9,639 nt of DNA from DATHNF01 sp035486285 (GCA_035486285.1 DATHNF010000020.1:1-9639), one strand, 5' to 3'; positions 1 through 5,586 are shown, numbered from the stretch's first letter. Program-made: numbers and translations. The notes: generated by a model not told the origin, from the letters alone.

Positions 1-207
1 GCCGTCGACGGCTAGGACAGTACCAATCTGTAGGCCGCGTAGCTTCTCGACTTCTTGCTTGTCGTTGATAACGACCTGCACCAGGCCGCCGCGGTCGCGA
101 ACATTAATGAAGGTTAGGCCGCCGAGCAGGCGTTTCTTGTGTAGCCAGCCTTCGACGTGAATGGTCTGGCCGGTATGGTCTTTGACTTCAGAACTTAAGA
201 TTCTCAT
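1..207 (-). CDS. aspS: Aspartyl-tRNA synthetase, N-terminal part (gene runs off the left edge)
   Basis: Sixty-nine codons are visible, starting at ATG 207 and open at the window edge. The translation has the N-terminal OB-fold (anticodon-binding) pattern of class IIb aminoacyl-tRNA synthetases: SSEVKDHTGQ, then VEGWLHKKRLLGGLTFINVR, then DRGGLVQVV. The LGG...RDR arrangement and the short loop resemble archaeal-type, often non-discriminating, AspRS more than the longer bacterial form. AsnRS is a close alternative because the catalytic domain lies outside the window. The enzyme charges tRNA-Asp in the cytoplasm; a non-discriminating form would also charge tRNA-Asn and need GatCAB. The start is supported by a Shine-Dalgarno-like GCGGAG six bases upstream of ATG. 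The CBS-domain gene lies 124 bases upstream on the same strand. Class IIb synthetase is near certain; Asp rather than Asn is likely. Confidence 0.85.
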   Translation of the reverse strand, partial: MRILSSEVKDHTGQTIHVEGWLHKKRLLGGLTFINVRDRGGLVQVVINDKQEVEKLRGLQIGTVLAVDG

Positions 208-257
208 TGGTAACTCCGCTTAGGTTTATCGTGGCTCTGGAGATGATCGATAACACA

Positions 258-281
258 GGCAAATAGCGCCAGCTATTTGCC
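258..281. other. Perfect 10-bp hairpin between the CBS gene and aspS
   Basis: GGCAAATAGC, loop GCCA, then GCTATTTGCC form a perfect stem. On the minus strand it lies 50 bases past the stop of the CBS-protein gene and 50 bases before the aspS start. It is followed by TGTGTTATCG, which is only weakly U-rich, so it may be a weak intrinsic terminator, a processing site or an aspS leader element. The rest of 208-331 holds the aspS ribosome binding site and no clear promoter. Confidence 0.5.
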
Positions 282-331
282 GCCGATCCGGAGATTTATA
301 TTACCGAGAGCCCGATATACACGCATCGCTG

Positions 332-1402
332 TTATTCTATCACTTCGTCATCTGTTTTTACAGAGGTTTCTTCGGGGTCGGCTTTGCTGGTGGCGGATTT
401 TTTAGATTTTTTCACTTTGGGGTGGCGGGCCGCGACGGCTTCGATGTCGGTATACTGGTCGAAGTCATCGCCAGGAACATGGCCAACTAGTTGCCGTACG
501 ATGCCCTCAATCGTGATAATACCGACATACTCTTCGAAGCTATTAATGACAATGAAGAGCGGATGGTTTGTCACGAAGAAGGCGTGGAGCACTTCGCTCA
601 GCGCGTCATTTTCGTGAACATAATAAATAGTCCCGTCCATAATGTCGCGGACCTGGCCGTTGCTCTTTATATCTAAATCTTTGAATGCTAAGGTGCCGAT
701 AATCGCGCTCTTGGGGCTTTCGCGTACTACCATATAATCCTGGCCGCTCTTATGGGCTTCATCAATCAGGACTGGCCCGATAGTATCGTTGGGGGAAACC
801 GCTTTGATAGCTTTGCGCGGAATCGTTATATCAGCCGCTGTATGGTCACCAAAGCTAAGTGCCCGCTTGGTGATTTCCAGCTCTTCTTCGCTTAAACGGT
901 TATCGAGTTGGTGCTGCTGCTCTTCAATCAAAGCTAGTAGGTCGGCACGTTCGAACAGACCGGTATGAGCGTGTGACGTATATTGTCGCTCGACTGCTTC
1001 GGTACCGCGACTCAGCAGCGGATGAAGGTAGTTGAGCAACCAAGCAATGGCTGGTGTTATCAGAATAGTCAAGCGAGTGCCCAGCTTGGTTATCCGGCTG
1101 ACAGGCAGTAGCGAAAAAGCTATCCATAATAAGGGGCCGATAATGAGTAGGCTGGCCCAAATAGGCAGCAACCGGGCCAGCAGTACCAAACTGGCGGCAC
1201 TGGTCAGACCAATATATAACCATAGCAAGCCGCGCAAGCTATTGCCGTAAGCCACCGCCCGGTATAGCTGGACTGCCAGTTGGTCATGTTCGGCTGCCCG
1301 GCGCTTCAGCTCGCGGGCCGGCAAATGATAGTATGTCTTGCGTACCACTACGCCAGCCAGCGCCAGAAGCAGAAAAAGCAGCGCGAAGATGAGGCTTGTC
1401 AT
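332..1402 (-). CDS. CNNM/HlyC-like membrane protein with paired CBS domains, lacking the C-terminal CorC_HlyC domain
   Basis: A 356-residue protein. The N-terminal part has about four hydrophobic segments (roughly residues 3-20, 57-76, 80-100 and 109-130). A linker at about 148-190 (LFERADLLALIEE ... ALSFGDHTAADITIPR) is typical of the CNNM/HlyC family, where the same spot reads LEFGDTTVREVMTPR. Two CBS motifs follow, about 190-245 and 250-307, ending in GIITIEGIVRQL. CNNM/CorC proteins are linked to Mg/Co export, with the CBS pair sensing Mg-ATP. The first hydrophobic part is not a clear DUF21 domain, and instead of the CorC_HlyC domain there is a Lys-rich, then acidic tail (328-356), so transport activity is uncertain. 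The start is ATG 1402; a TAAGAT box lies six bases upstream, suggesting a leaderless transcript. Family confidence is good; substrate is unknown. Confidence 0.75.
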   Translation of the reverse strand: MTSLIFALLFLLLALAGVVVRKTYYHLPARELKRRAAEHDQLAVQLYRAVAYGNSLRGLLWLYIGLTSAASLVLLARLLPIWASLLIIGPLLWIAFSLLPVSRITKLGTRLTILITPAIAWLLNYLHPLLSRGTEAVERQYTSHAHTGLFERADLLALIEEQQHQLDNRLSEEELEITKRALSFGDHTAADITIPRKAIKAVSPNDTIGPVLIDEAHKSGQDYMVVRESPKSAIIGTLAFKDLDIKSNGQVRDIMDGTIYYVHENDALSEVLHAFFVTNHPLFIVINSFEEYVGIITIEGIVRQLVGHVPGDDFDQYTDIEAVAARHPKVKKSKKSATSKADPEETSVKTDDEVIE

Positions 1403-1488
1403 GCAACCATCTTACCATTAGCCTAAAGGGCTTTGCGTAGATTCCTAGCTCGCGGTACTTTACTACTATCTTATAATCAACGTGGGTA

Positions 1489-1516
1489 ATGTCATCCGGA
1501 CAGCATATTGTATACT
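1489..1516 (+). promoter_or_regulatory. Predicted promoter of the dsbA-like gene
   Basis: ATGTCA (1489-1494), a 16-base spacer and TATACT (1511-1516) form a plausible sigma70-type promoter. It would give a leader of about 30 bases carrying a clear Shine-Dalgarno. On the other strand ATGACA (1495-1490) and TAAGAT (1473-1468), also 16 bases apart, could serve the CBS gene, so the two -35 boxes would overlap. Confidence 0.5.
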
Positions 1517-1538
1517 TTAACAAGTAAAGTGAACGAAT

Positions 1539-1544
1539 AAGGAG
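1539..1544 (+). promoter_or_regulatory. Shine-Dalgarno of the dsbA-like gene
   Basis: AAGGAG lies eight bases before ATG 1553 and is the strongest ribosome binding site in the window. It fixes the start and shows that this organism uses anti-SD pairing. Confidence 0.8.
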
Positions 1545-1552
1545 TTAGCCTC

Positions 1553-2263
1553 ATGTCCAAGCAGTTCTTAGGAGTAATTGTTGCCATTATTCTGATATTT
1601 GTTGGTATCGCGGTGTTCGGCGGCAACAAATCGAATGGCCCTGGTAACACGTCAGGCGGCAGTACCGGCACTCTAACCGAACATATTGAAGGTCAGGGCA
1701 AAGACGGTGTCACCCTTGTAGAATATGGTGATTATGAATGCCCGTACTGTGGTGAATATTTCCCGACAGTCAAACAAGTCCAAGCTGAGTACAACCAGCA
1801 AATCACCTTCCAATTCCGTAACTTCCCGCTGGTGAGTATCCACCAAAACGCTTTTGCCGGGGCACGGGCTGCTGAGGCTGCCGCCTTGCAAGGTAAGTTC
1901 TGGGAAATGCACGACGCTTTGTACGAAGAGCAGAATCAGTGGGTCGGCGCTAGCGATCCAACAACTTTCTTCAACCAGTACGCTCAAGATCTAGGTCTTA
2001 ACGTTACGCAGTTCGAGTCAGATTATGCTAGCACCAAGGTCAACGATCTCATCAACGCCGACATGGCCGAAGGGAACAAATTGAATATCCAAGGTACGCC
2101 AACGTTCTTCCTTGATGGCAAGCAAATCGAAGTCGCCAACAGCGCCAGCGCTTTCGAAAAACTCATTAACGCCGCCATTGCCCAGAAAACAACTGGCAGC
2201 AAAGCGACCGCGCCTACCAGCGCTGGCACGACCAGCCAAACCGCCGCCCCCGCCAAGCAATAA
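1553..2263 (+). CDS. Membrane-anchored DsbA-family thiol-disulfide oxidoreductase
   Basis: A 236-residue protein. Residues 5-23 form one hydrophobic segment, an uncleaved anchor or signal peptide, followed by a Gly/Ser/Asn-rich linker (24-40). The thioredoxin-like domain begins near residue 50 and contains EYGDYECPYCGEYF with active-site C63-P-Y-C66. After an inserted helical domain with NFPL, the cis-Pro loop GTPTFFLDG (T182-P183) completes the fold. The tail after about 213 is a low-complexity Ala/Thr/Ser/Gln stretch. The protein is expected to catalyse disulfide formation or exchange in exported proteins outside the membrane. The DsbA/BdbD-like family is clear; no partner DsbB or VKOR is visible here. 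It is a single gene with its own promoter and ribosome binding site, followed after 22 bases by a long inverted repeat that may end transcription. Confidence 0.93.
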   Translation: MSKQFLGVIVAIILIFVGIAVFGGNKSNGPGNTSGGSTGTLTEHIEGQGKDGVTLVEYGDYECPYCGEYFPTVKQVQAEYNQQITFQFRNFPLVSIHQNAFAGARAAEAAALQGKFWEMHDALYEEQNQWVGASDPTTFFNQYAQDLGLNVTQFESDYASTKVNDLINADMAEGNKLNIQGTPTFFLDGKQIEVANSASAFEKLINAAIAQKTTGSKATAPTSAGTTSQTAAPAKQ

Positions 2264-2285
2264 CTGTCGGGACTTACAAACCGCA

Positions 2286-2369
2286 CTTGTCATCTCGAGC
2301 GAAGCCGAGAGATCTCCTTGCCCTCATTGCAGACTTACGAGATTCCTCGGCGTTGCTCGGAATGACAAG
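2286..2369. repeat. Long imperfect inverted repeat, copy 1
   Basis: Arms 2286-2316 and 2339-2369, each 31 bases, are imperfect reverse complements with perfect CTTGTCAT/ATGACAAG outer ends. The inner sequence follows the CGAGC-AA-GCCGAG-ATCTC pattern. This resembles the dispersed TGTCATTCCGAGCGAAG...GGAATCTC palindromes seen in many bacterial genomes. A second copy lies at 4987-5063. This copy sits 22 bases behind the dsbA stop and 17 bases past the stop of a small minus-strand ORF, so it could act as a bidirectional transcription end or mRNA-stabilising structure. Confidence 0.85.
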
Positions 2370-2386
2370 AGCTAAAATAGCGTTAC

Positions 2387-2479
2387 TCAGTAGTGCAGGA
2401 ACTCGCGCCAACGTGGGCGTTCGATGTGTACCGGTACGTGTTGGGTACGGCTTTTGACAATTTTTATTTTGACGGACAC
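2387..2479 (-). CDS. Candidate 30-residue basic small protein
   Basis: A short ORF from GTG 2479 to TGA 2387-2389, starting VSVKIKIVKSR and ending RPRWREFLHY. It is strongly basic and has no hydrophobic segment. Support: AGAGG (2492-2488) lies eight bases before the GTG, the same motif as at the 501-residue gene; an in-frame stop lies just upstream, so the start is defined; and a promoter with a perfect TTGACA box lies about 110 bases upstream, in a region with no other gene. I do not recognise the peptide. It could be a regulatory small protein, a leader peptide, or chance within a non-coding RNA. Conservation of the reading frame in relatives would decide. Confidence 0.4.
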   Translation of the reverse strand: MSVKIKIVKSRTQHVPVHIERPRWREFLHY

Positions 2480-2591
2480 TTCCCTAACCTCTCACGCACC
2501 CACACGTTTACATACGCTGGGTAGCGTCTTGTTTTTTAGTTATGTTTTTGTCTCTCGCGGCTTTTTTAGGTTAAGCCGATGACGTGGATTG
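2480..2591 (-). other. Untranslated leader of the small ORF, or a small RNA
   Basis: On the minus strand, the segment after the promoter holds two small hairpins: CGGCTT...AAGCCG (2582-2562) and ACGCT-ACCC-AGCGT (about 2529-2516). They are separated by A-rich single-stranded sequence. A leader of roughly 100 bases for a 30-codon ORF is long, so regulation in the leader or an independent small RNA is possible. I see no match to a riboswitch class I know. The remaining part of 2264-2622 is the inverted repeat, the ORF and the promoter. Confidence 0.3.
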
Positions 2592-2620
2592 AGTTTAGCA
2601 AACTGCTTATCCCTTGTCAA
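2592..2620 (-). promoter_or_regulatory. Near-consensus sigma70-type promoter directly downstream of nadD
   Basis: Read on the minus strand, TTGACA (2620-2615, perfect), a 17-base spacer and TAAACT (2597-2592, four of six) form the best promoter in the window. It starts three bases after the nadD stop codon and points into the apparently gene-free stretch, so it must serve the small ORF or an RNA. Transcription would start near 2585. Confidence 0.6.
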
Positions 2621-2622
2621 TG

Positions 2623-3220
2623 CTAGGCTAGTGAGACGTATAGCCAGTGTCGGTCGCTGTAGCGTTGGACACTAGCCAGTAAGCCCCCGGCCGTCTGGCG
2701 GCGGTACAGTGCCGCACGGATTCGGCCGGAGGATACTTCTGGCGCATAGCTTGCAATAATAGTCAGGCTTTGGGGTTGTGTCGGCCAAGCTCTTATTGCT
2801 AGTTCGACTGCTGGTTGCTCGTTATGTTTCCGTAAACCAATGAGCAGCTCTGAGCTTGCTAAGAGCCGCTCCGCATTAGGCCAATCCGGCAGTCCATCGA
2901 TAATGTCAGAACCGAAGAGGAACACCAGCTGAGTACCAGAGAATTGTTTCTTAAGTTGGGGTAACGTCTGCAGAACACTGAAGTTGACATCTACCAACTC
3001 CAGCAGGTCAAACTGTGGATGTGGCAGCAACGCTCGCCTGAGCATGGCCACCCGATGACCGAAATGCTCGACACCGGGCTTTGCCGCGCGGTTGCCGTTC
3101 AGGCAGGAAATAGATAGCATCTAGCCCAGCAGCTTGCCGTGCTTGAAGTGCAAAAGCAATATGCCCGGCATGCACTGGATTGAACGTCCCTGCGTAAATA
3201 CCGATTCGTTTAGAAACCAC
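2623..3220 (-). pseudogene. nadD: Nicotinate-nucleotide adenylyltransferase with a one-base frameshift
   Basis: Two overlapping frames together give a full NadD. The first, from GTG 3220, carries GIYAGTFNPVHAGHI with the nucleotidyltransferase HxGH motif at residues 17-20 and runs to FLPERQPRGK. The second continues PGVEHFGHR, then FLFGSDIIDGLPDW, and ends with the SSGRIR form of the ISSTxIR motif. Removing one base at about 3079 (AAA G CCC) joins them into about 198 residues, the normal family length. NadD adenylates nicotinate mononucleotide to deamido-NAD. As written, translation leaves frame after residue 47, so the gene is broken, or the extra base is a sequencing or assembly error. A TATAAT box six bases before the GTG suggests a leaderless transcript. 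The 21-base gap to the upstream 501-residue gene also allows co-transcription from the riboswitch leader. Confidence 0.85.
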
Positions 3221-3226
3221 ATTTTG

Positions 3227-3232
3227 ATTATA
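3227..3232 (-). promoter_or_regulatory. TATAAT box placed for leaderless nadD mRNA
   Basis: On the minus strand a perfect TATAAT lies six bases before the GTG start of nadD, between the upstream stop codon and nadD. This would place the transcription start at the start codon. No convincing -35 box is present at 16-18 bases and there is no Shine-Dalgarno. Confidence 0.4.
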
Positions 3233-3241
3233 CTTGAGCTA

Positions 3242-4747
3242 TTACTTTTTGGCCGCAAGGTCCGGCGCGGCAAGTTTGCATTTCTTATTGCTACAATAAA
3301 TAGACTCTCGGTCTGGGACGATGGCTCTTACTATTTTTTTGCAGTGAGGGCACCTGGTTATCTGACCGTCCTTAACTTCTGGGCAGTCTTTGCCGCCAAA
3401 GACTGCTTGGGGGTTCTCGCCTTCGCCCAAGGAGATTGCCAGCCCGCACGCTGAATATGTGCGGTTATTTCGGGCCCCGTCCGCCCCAAAACCACCTAGC
3501 GCGTTTTGGAATGCTGCCGAATCAAGAGACTGTAAATACGCGATATCCGGGTATGTGGCGCTAGAAGGGCTGTTAATTTTAGCGCCTGTTTGCGCTGCCC
3601 TAAGATGCAAAGCGCGCATCATTTCAATCGTGGAATAAACGAGTAGCTCGTGGAGTACTATCGAATCATCATCGGTAAACCGATCCCCGTTAGACCGCAT
3701 CCTATAAAGGGCATTTGCGTAACGGCTGTTGAAATGCGCAGCCTTGTCGGCTAACTGGGCTACGAGTTTTCTGACACCTGAGGTTTGGCAGCCTTGAGCA
3801 AGTGATTCACAAACATGGATGTACGATTCATTGAAGACGGTATCCATAATTGCATGGTGCTCGCTGGTTACTTCAACCGTATTCGTAGTTTTCTTATATT
3901 TGGGATCGGCGAGCTGATTGGCAAGTTCCAGGGCAAGCTCTTTTGCAGCTTGTTCTGATAGGGTACCAGTAATCGCATACTGCAAGCAGTTATCTGTCGT
4001 TTCATCTTCCGGTATATTAACGCCGTATTTACTAAATACTTCTCTGAGACGATCTATGTCGCTTCCGTCAAAAGATAACGATCCTGATACGCATCCGTCT
4101 TCACTCGCATAATAGAATTGCAAGAAGCCGCGCTCGAGGTGTGGTACATATCCGACATTTCGCCAATAATTAGGGCCGCTTTTTGCGATAGCTTCCTTCG
4201 GACATAAGCTTGGGACAATGCGAGTGTTATACCCAGTCTTCCCTTGTACCATGTCGTCTACGATCAACGCATTTTTGTCATCCCATATTGAACGAATCAG
4301 CTGCGGCTTAAAACGTTCGTCTTTTTTTGCCGTCTCAATAGCACACTCAAGGCCTGCTCTCGTCATAGCCGAAACAGGAGTTTTAAGATCTTTTGCTAGT
4401 ACTCGGCCATTAGCCACCGGCCGCTCATCAAAATCCCGAACCTCCAGCCCACCGCCCAATTCCGAATCCGTGCCAAAACCCTCTTCTACGGATGTGTAAA
4501 ATTCAGCTCTCGCCTGTGCTGCCTCTGGGCTATAAATGATTTCTGCTTGTGATTTGCCAGCTGCGAATGCTCCAAGACGATAAATTGTGCTCAGTGACCG
4601 GCCGTAAATTTCGGATTCGGGCGGACGCTCATAGTTTGTCGGCTCAATAGCTGCGTCTATCAGCTGATACTGTGCAAATTGCGCTTCAGCAAGATCCCAG
4701 TTGAATGTATCTGTTTGTTGGTTTATAAGTTCGGCTGCGACGGCCAT
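3242..4747 (-). CDS. Unrecognised 501-residue protein with C-terminal zinc ribbon, downstream of a cobalamin-type riboswitch
   Basis: I do not recognise this family. The protein looks soluble, with no signal peptide or membrane segment. The N-terminal two thirds mix alpha and beta features; around 320-410 it looks strongly helical (SEHHAIMDTVFNESYIHVCE, then DDDSIVLHELLVYSTIEMMR). The end has a four-Cys zinc-ribbon pattern, CPHC then CSNKKC about 15 residues later, followed by a short Ala/Lys tail. The start ATG 4747 is backed by AGAGGG seven bases upstream, and that site lies inside a hairpin. The leader contains a cobalamin riboswitch core, so a B12-linked role (use, salvage or a B12-independent substitute) is inferred from context only. 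I found no B12-binding DxHxxG motif and no class II ribonucleotide reductase or MetE signature. nadD follows after 21 bases. The frame is certain; the function is unknown. Confidence 0.85.
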   Translation of the reverse strand: MAVAAELINQQTDTFNWDLAEAQFAQYQLIDAAIEPTNYERPPESEIYGRSLSTIYRLGAFAAGKSQAEIIYSPEAAQARAEFYTSVEEGFGTDSELGGGLEVRDFDERPVANGRVLAKDLKTPVSAMTRAGLECAIETAKKDERFKPQLIRSIWDDKNALIVDDMVQGKTGYNTRIVPSLCPKEAIAKSGPNYWRNVGYVPHLERGFLQFYYASEDGCVSGSLSFDGSDIDRLREVFSKYGVNIPEDETTDNCLQYAITGTLSEQAAKELALELANQLADPKYKKTTNTVEVTSEHHAIMDTVFNESYIHVCESLAQGCQTSGVRKLVAQLADKAAHFNSRYANALYRMRSNGDRFTDDDSIVLHELLVYSTIEMMRALHLRAAQTGAKINSPSSATYPDIAYLQSLDSAAFQNALGGFGADGARNNRTYSACGLAISLGEGENPQAVFGGKDCPEVKDGQITRCPHCKKIVRAIVPDRESIYCSNKKCKLAAPDLAAKK

Positions 4748-4754
4748 GAAAATA

Positions 4755-4776
4755 CCCTCTGCTCTATGAGCGAGGG
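4755..4776 (-). promoter_or_regulatory. Hairpin that sequesters the ribosome binding site
   Basis: On the minus strand CCCTCGCTC (4776-4768), loop ATA, then GAGC-A-GAGGG (4764-4755) form nine base pairs with one bulged A. The 3' arm is the Shine-Dalgarno AGAGGG, seven bases before ATG 4747, so folding would block translation. An upstream GAGCAAGAG (4809-4801) can pair instead with CTCGCTC (4774-4768) and free the site. This is the layout expected of a translational riboswitch expression platform. Confidence 0.65.
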
Positions 4777-4821
4777 CTATACAGACAGGCTGCTTTTGCG
4801 CTCTTGCTCGAGAGACTTTTT

Positions 4822-4946
4822 GTAGCTGTTCGGACTCTCCCTACTCGGCTAGAGCGTTGCAGGGTAAACCGTTGCGGCACAGTTCCCGATTTGCACGGGA
4901 TTCCAGCTTCTCTTTGTTAAATCGGACTATGTAGTAGTGTAGCACC
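4822..4946 (-). promoter_or_regulatory. Cobalamin (B12) riboswitch aptamer
   Basis: Read on the minus strand, 4904-4868 matches the conserved B12 box very closely: GGAATCCCGTGCAAAT, then CGGGAACTGTGCCGCAACGGT. The family consensus is GGGAATCCGGTGCGAATCCGGAACTG-CCCGCAACTGT. The CCCG/CGGG stem enclosing TGCAAAT is intact. Downstream, AGTCCGAACAGCTAC (about 4836-4822) corresponds to the 3' conserved segment, AGCCCGAAGACCTGCC in E. coli btuB. Upstream, GGTGCTAC (4946-4939) could close the outer stem with AGCTAC, with one bulged U. A CCCT/AGGG hairpin (about 4865-4839) fits the P5 region. Oddities: AGCTGGAA instead of AGGGAA, GTGCCGC instead of CCCCGC, and a compact size. Such RNAs bind cobalamins and usually lower expression of the downstream gene. 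Assignment rests on motif recall and was not tested with a covariance model. Confidence 0.75.
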
Positions 4947-4965
4947 GCCGCGACACGCTAGATAT

Positions 4966-4994
4966 AGTATTTATTACCGCATTGACCTTGTCAT
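4966..4994 (-). promoter_or_regulatory. Predicted promoter of the riboswitch transcript
   Basis: On the minus strand ATGACA (4994-4989, five of six), a 17-base spacer and AATACT (4971-4966) would start transcription near 4959, just ahead of the aptamer. TACTAT (4969-4964) is an alternative -10. The -35 lies inside the outer end of the inverted repeat. Confidence 0.45.
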
Positions 4995-5063
4995 CTCGAG
5001 CTTGCCGAGAGATCTCTTCGTGATACGTTGGACGGGATCTCTCCACTTCGGTCGAGATGATGG
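4987..5063. repeat. Long imperfect inverted repeat, copy 2
   Basis: The left arm 4987-5016 starts with the same 15 bases as copy 1 (CTTGTCATCTCGAGC) and shares GCCGAGAGATCTC at its inner end. The right arm, about 5034-5063, is its imperfect reverse complement and has drifted more than in copy 1. It begins seven bases past the stop of the LexA-like gene and may terminate that transcript; its left edge also supplies a -35 box for the gene downstream on the minus strand. Confidence 0.8.
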
Positions 5064-5070
5064 CTAAAGG

Positions 5071-5550
5071 CTAGGAGGCTCGGCGTTGCTTGAGGGCGGT
5101 CAGACGGGGCATGAAACTTTGGGCAGCGCCCTCCATGCCAAGAACTTTCAGCGCGCCAATTAGCACATACAAATGATCCAGACTGGTTTCAGCCAGTTTG
5201 TCGCCGAGGCTTTCTGTTTGCTGAAAGGCGTGCTCGACCTTGTCGACCAGCCACTTTTCTTCGCCCGGCGCAATTTGGTTAGAAGTAACTTTGGGCGGCT
5301 CGTCAGCCAGCTTGACGACTTCCAAAGAGCGGGCTGAGTGGTCCCGTTTACGCACATGGCCGCGTTTGATCAGGTTGTTGACATGCAGCGCCACGGTGGC
5401 CACAGAAGTATAGTTTAGCCCGGTCATGATTTCACGGTAACTGGGACTGTAGCCGTGCTCAGTAATGAATGTCTCTATGAAGTTAAGCAGTTCTTTCTGC
5501 TTCTTGGTCGGCCGTACCTTAGTTGGTGCTGATGTTTGCTTTTCGTTCAT
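5071..5550 (-). CDS. LexA-type winged-helix DNA-binding protein without protease domain
   Basis: A 159-residue protein. Residues 13-78 match the LexA N-terminal DNA-binding domain: PTKKQKELLNFIETFITEHG, then YSPSYREIM, then VATVALHVNNLIKRGHVRKR and RSLEVV. In LexA this domain reads the SOS operator. The usual C-terminal S24 peptidase part is absent: residues 80-159 show no Ala-Gly cleavage site and no Ser/Lys dyad region, and instead have helical sequence (KWLVDKVEHAFQQTE, LDHLYVLIGALKVLG). It is therefore unlikely to be inactivated by RecA-stimulated self-cleavage, and may be a LexA-related repressor controlled another way. It is expressed separately or with the two small genes upstream. TACTAT lies four bases before the ATG and there is no Shine-Dalgarno. 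Confidence 0.8.
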   Translation of the reverse strand: MNEKQTSAPTKVRPTKKQKELLNFIETFITEHGYSPSYREIMTGLNYTSVATVALHVNNLIKRGHVRKRDHSARSLEVVKLADEPPKVTSNQIAPGEEKWLVDKVEHAFQQTESLGDKLAETSLDHLYVLIGALKVLGMEGAAQSFMPRLTALKQRRAS

Positions 5551-5586
5551 GCTTATAGTATCTCATAGCTGACTAGTAAATAACGT

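Noticed and set aside
2018..2375. Open frames on both strands over the end of the dsbA-like gene
   Set aside because: They are shadows of the Ala/Thr-rich 3' coding part and of the inverted repeat, with no Shine-Dalgarno and no recognisable domain.
2430..2466. Intrinsic terminator for the dsbA-like gene (GTACC...GGTAC then T-rich)
   Set aside because: The stem is short and the T-run is separated from it by several bases; the inverted repeat at 2286-2369 is a better candidate, and the region overlaps the small minus-strand ORF.
3070..3090. Programmed frameshift site in nadD
   Set aside because: There is no recognised slippery heptamer, and a skip of one base is needed at AAA-G-CCC. A mutation or sequencing error is simpler, so I do not assert it.
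3242..4747. Class II (B12-dependent) ribonucleotide reductase or MetE as the identity of the 501-residue protein
   Set aside because: The riboswitch makes these tempting, but I find no reductase active-site loops or MetE motifs, and the length and C-terminal zinc ribbon do not fit.
2286..5063. CRISPR array or insertion-sequence ends formed by the repeats
   Set aside because: There are only two palindromic copies, 2.6 kb apart, flanking ordinary genes; no regular spacers and no transposase between them.
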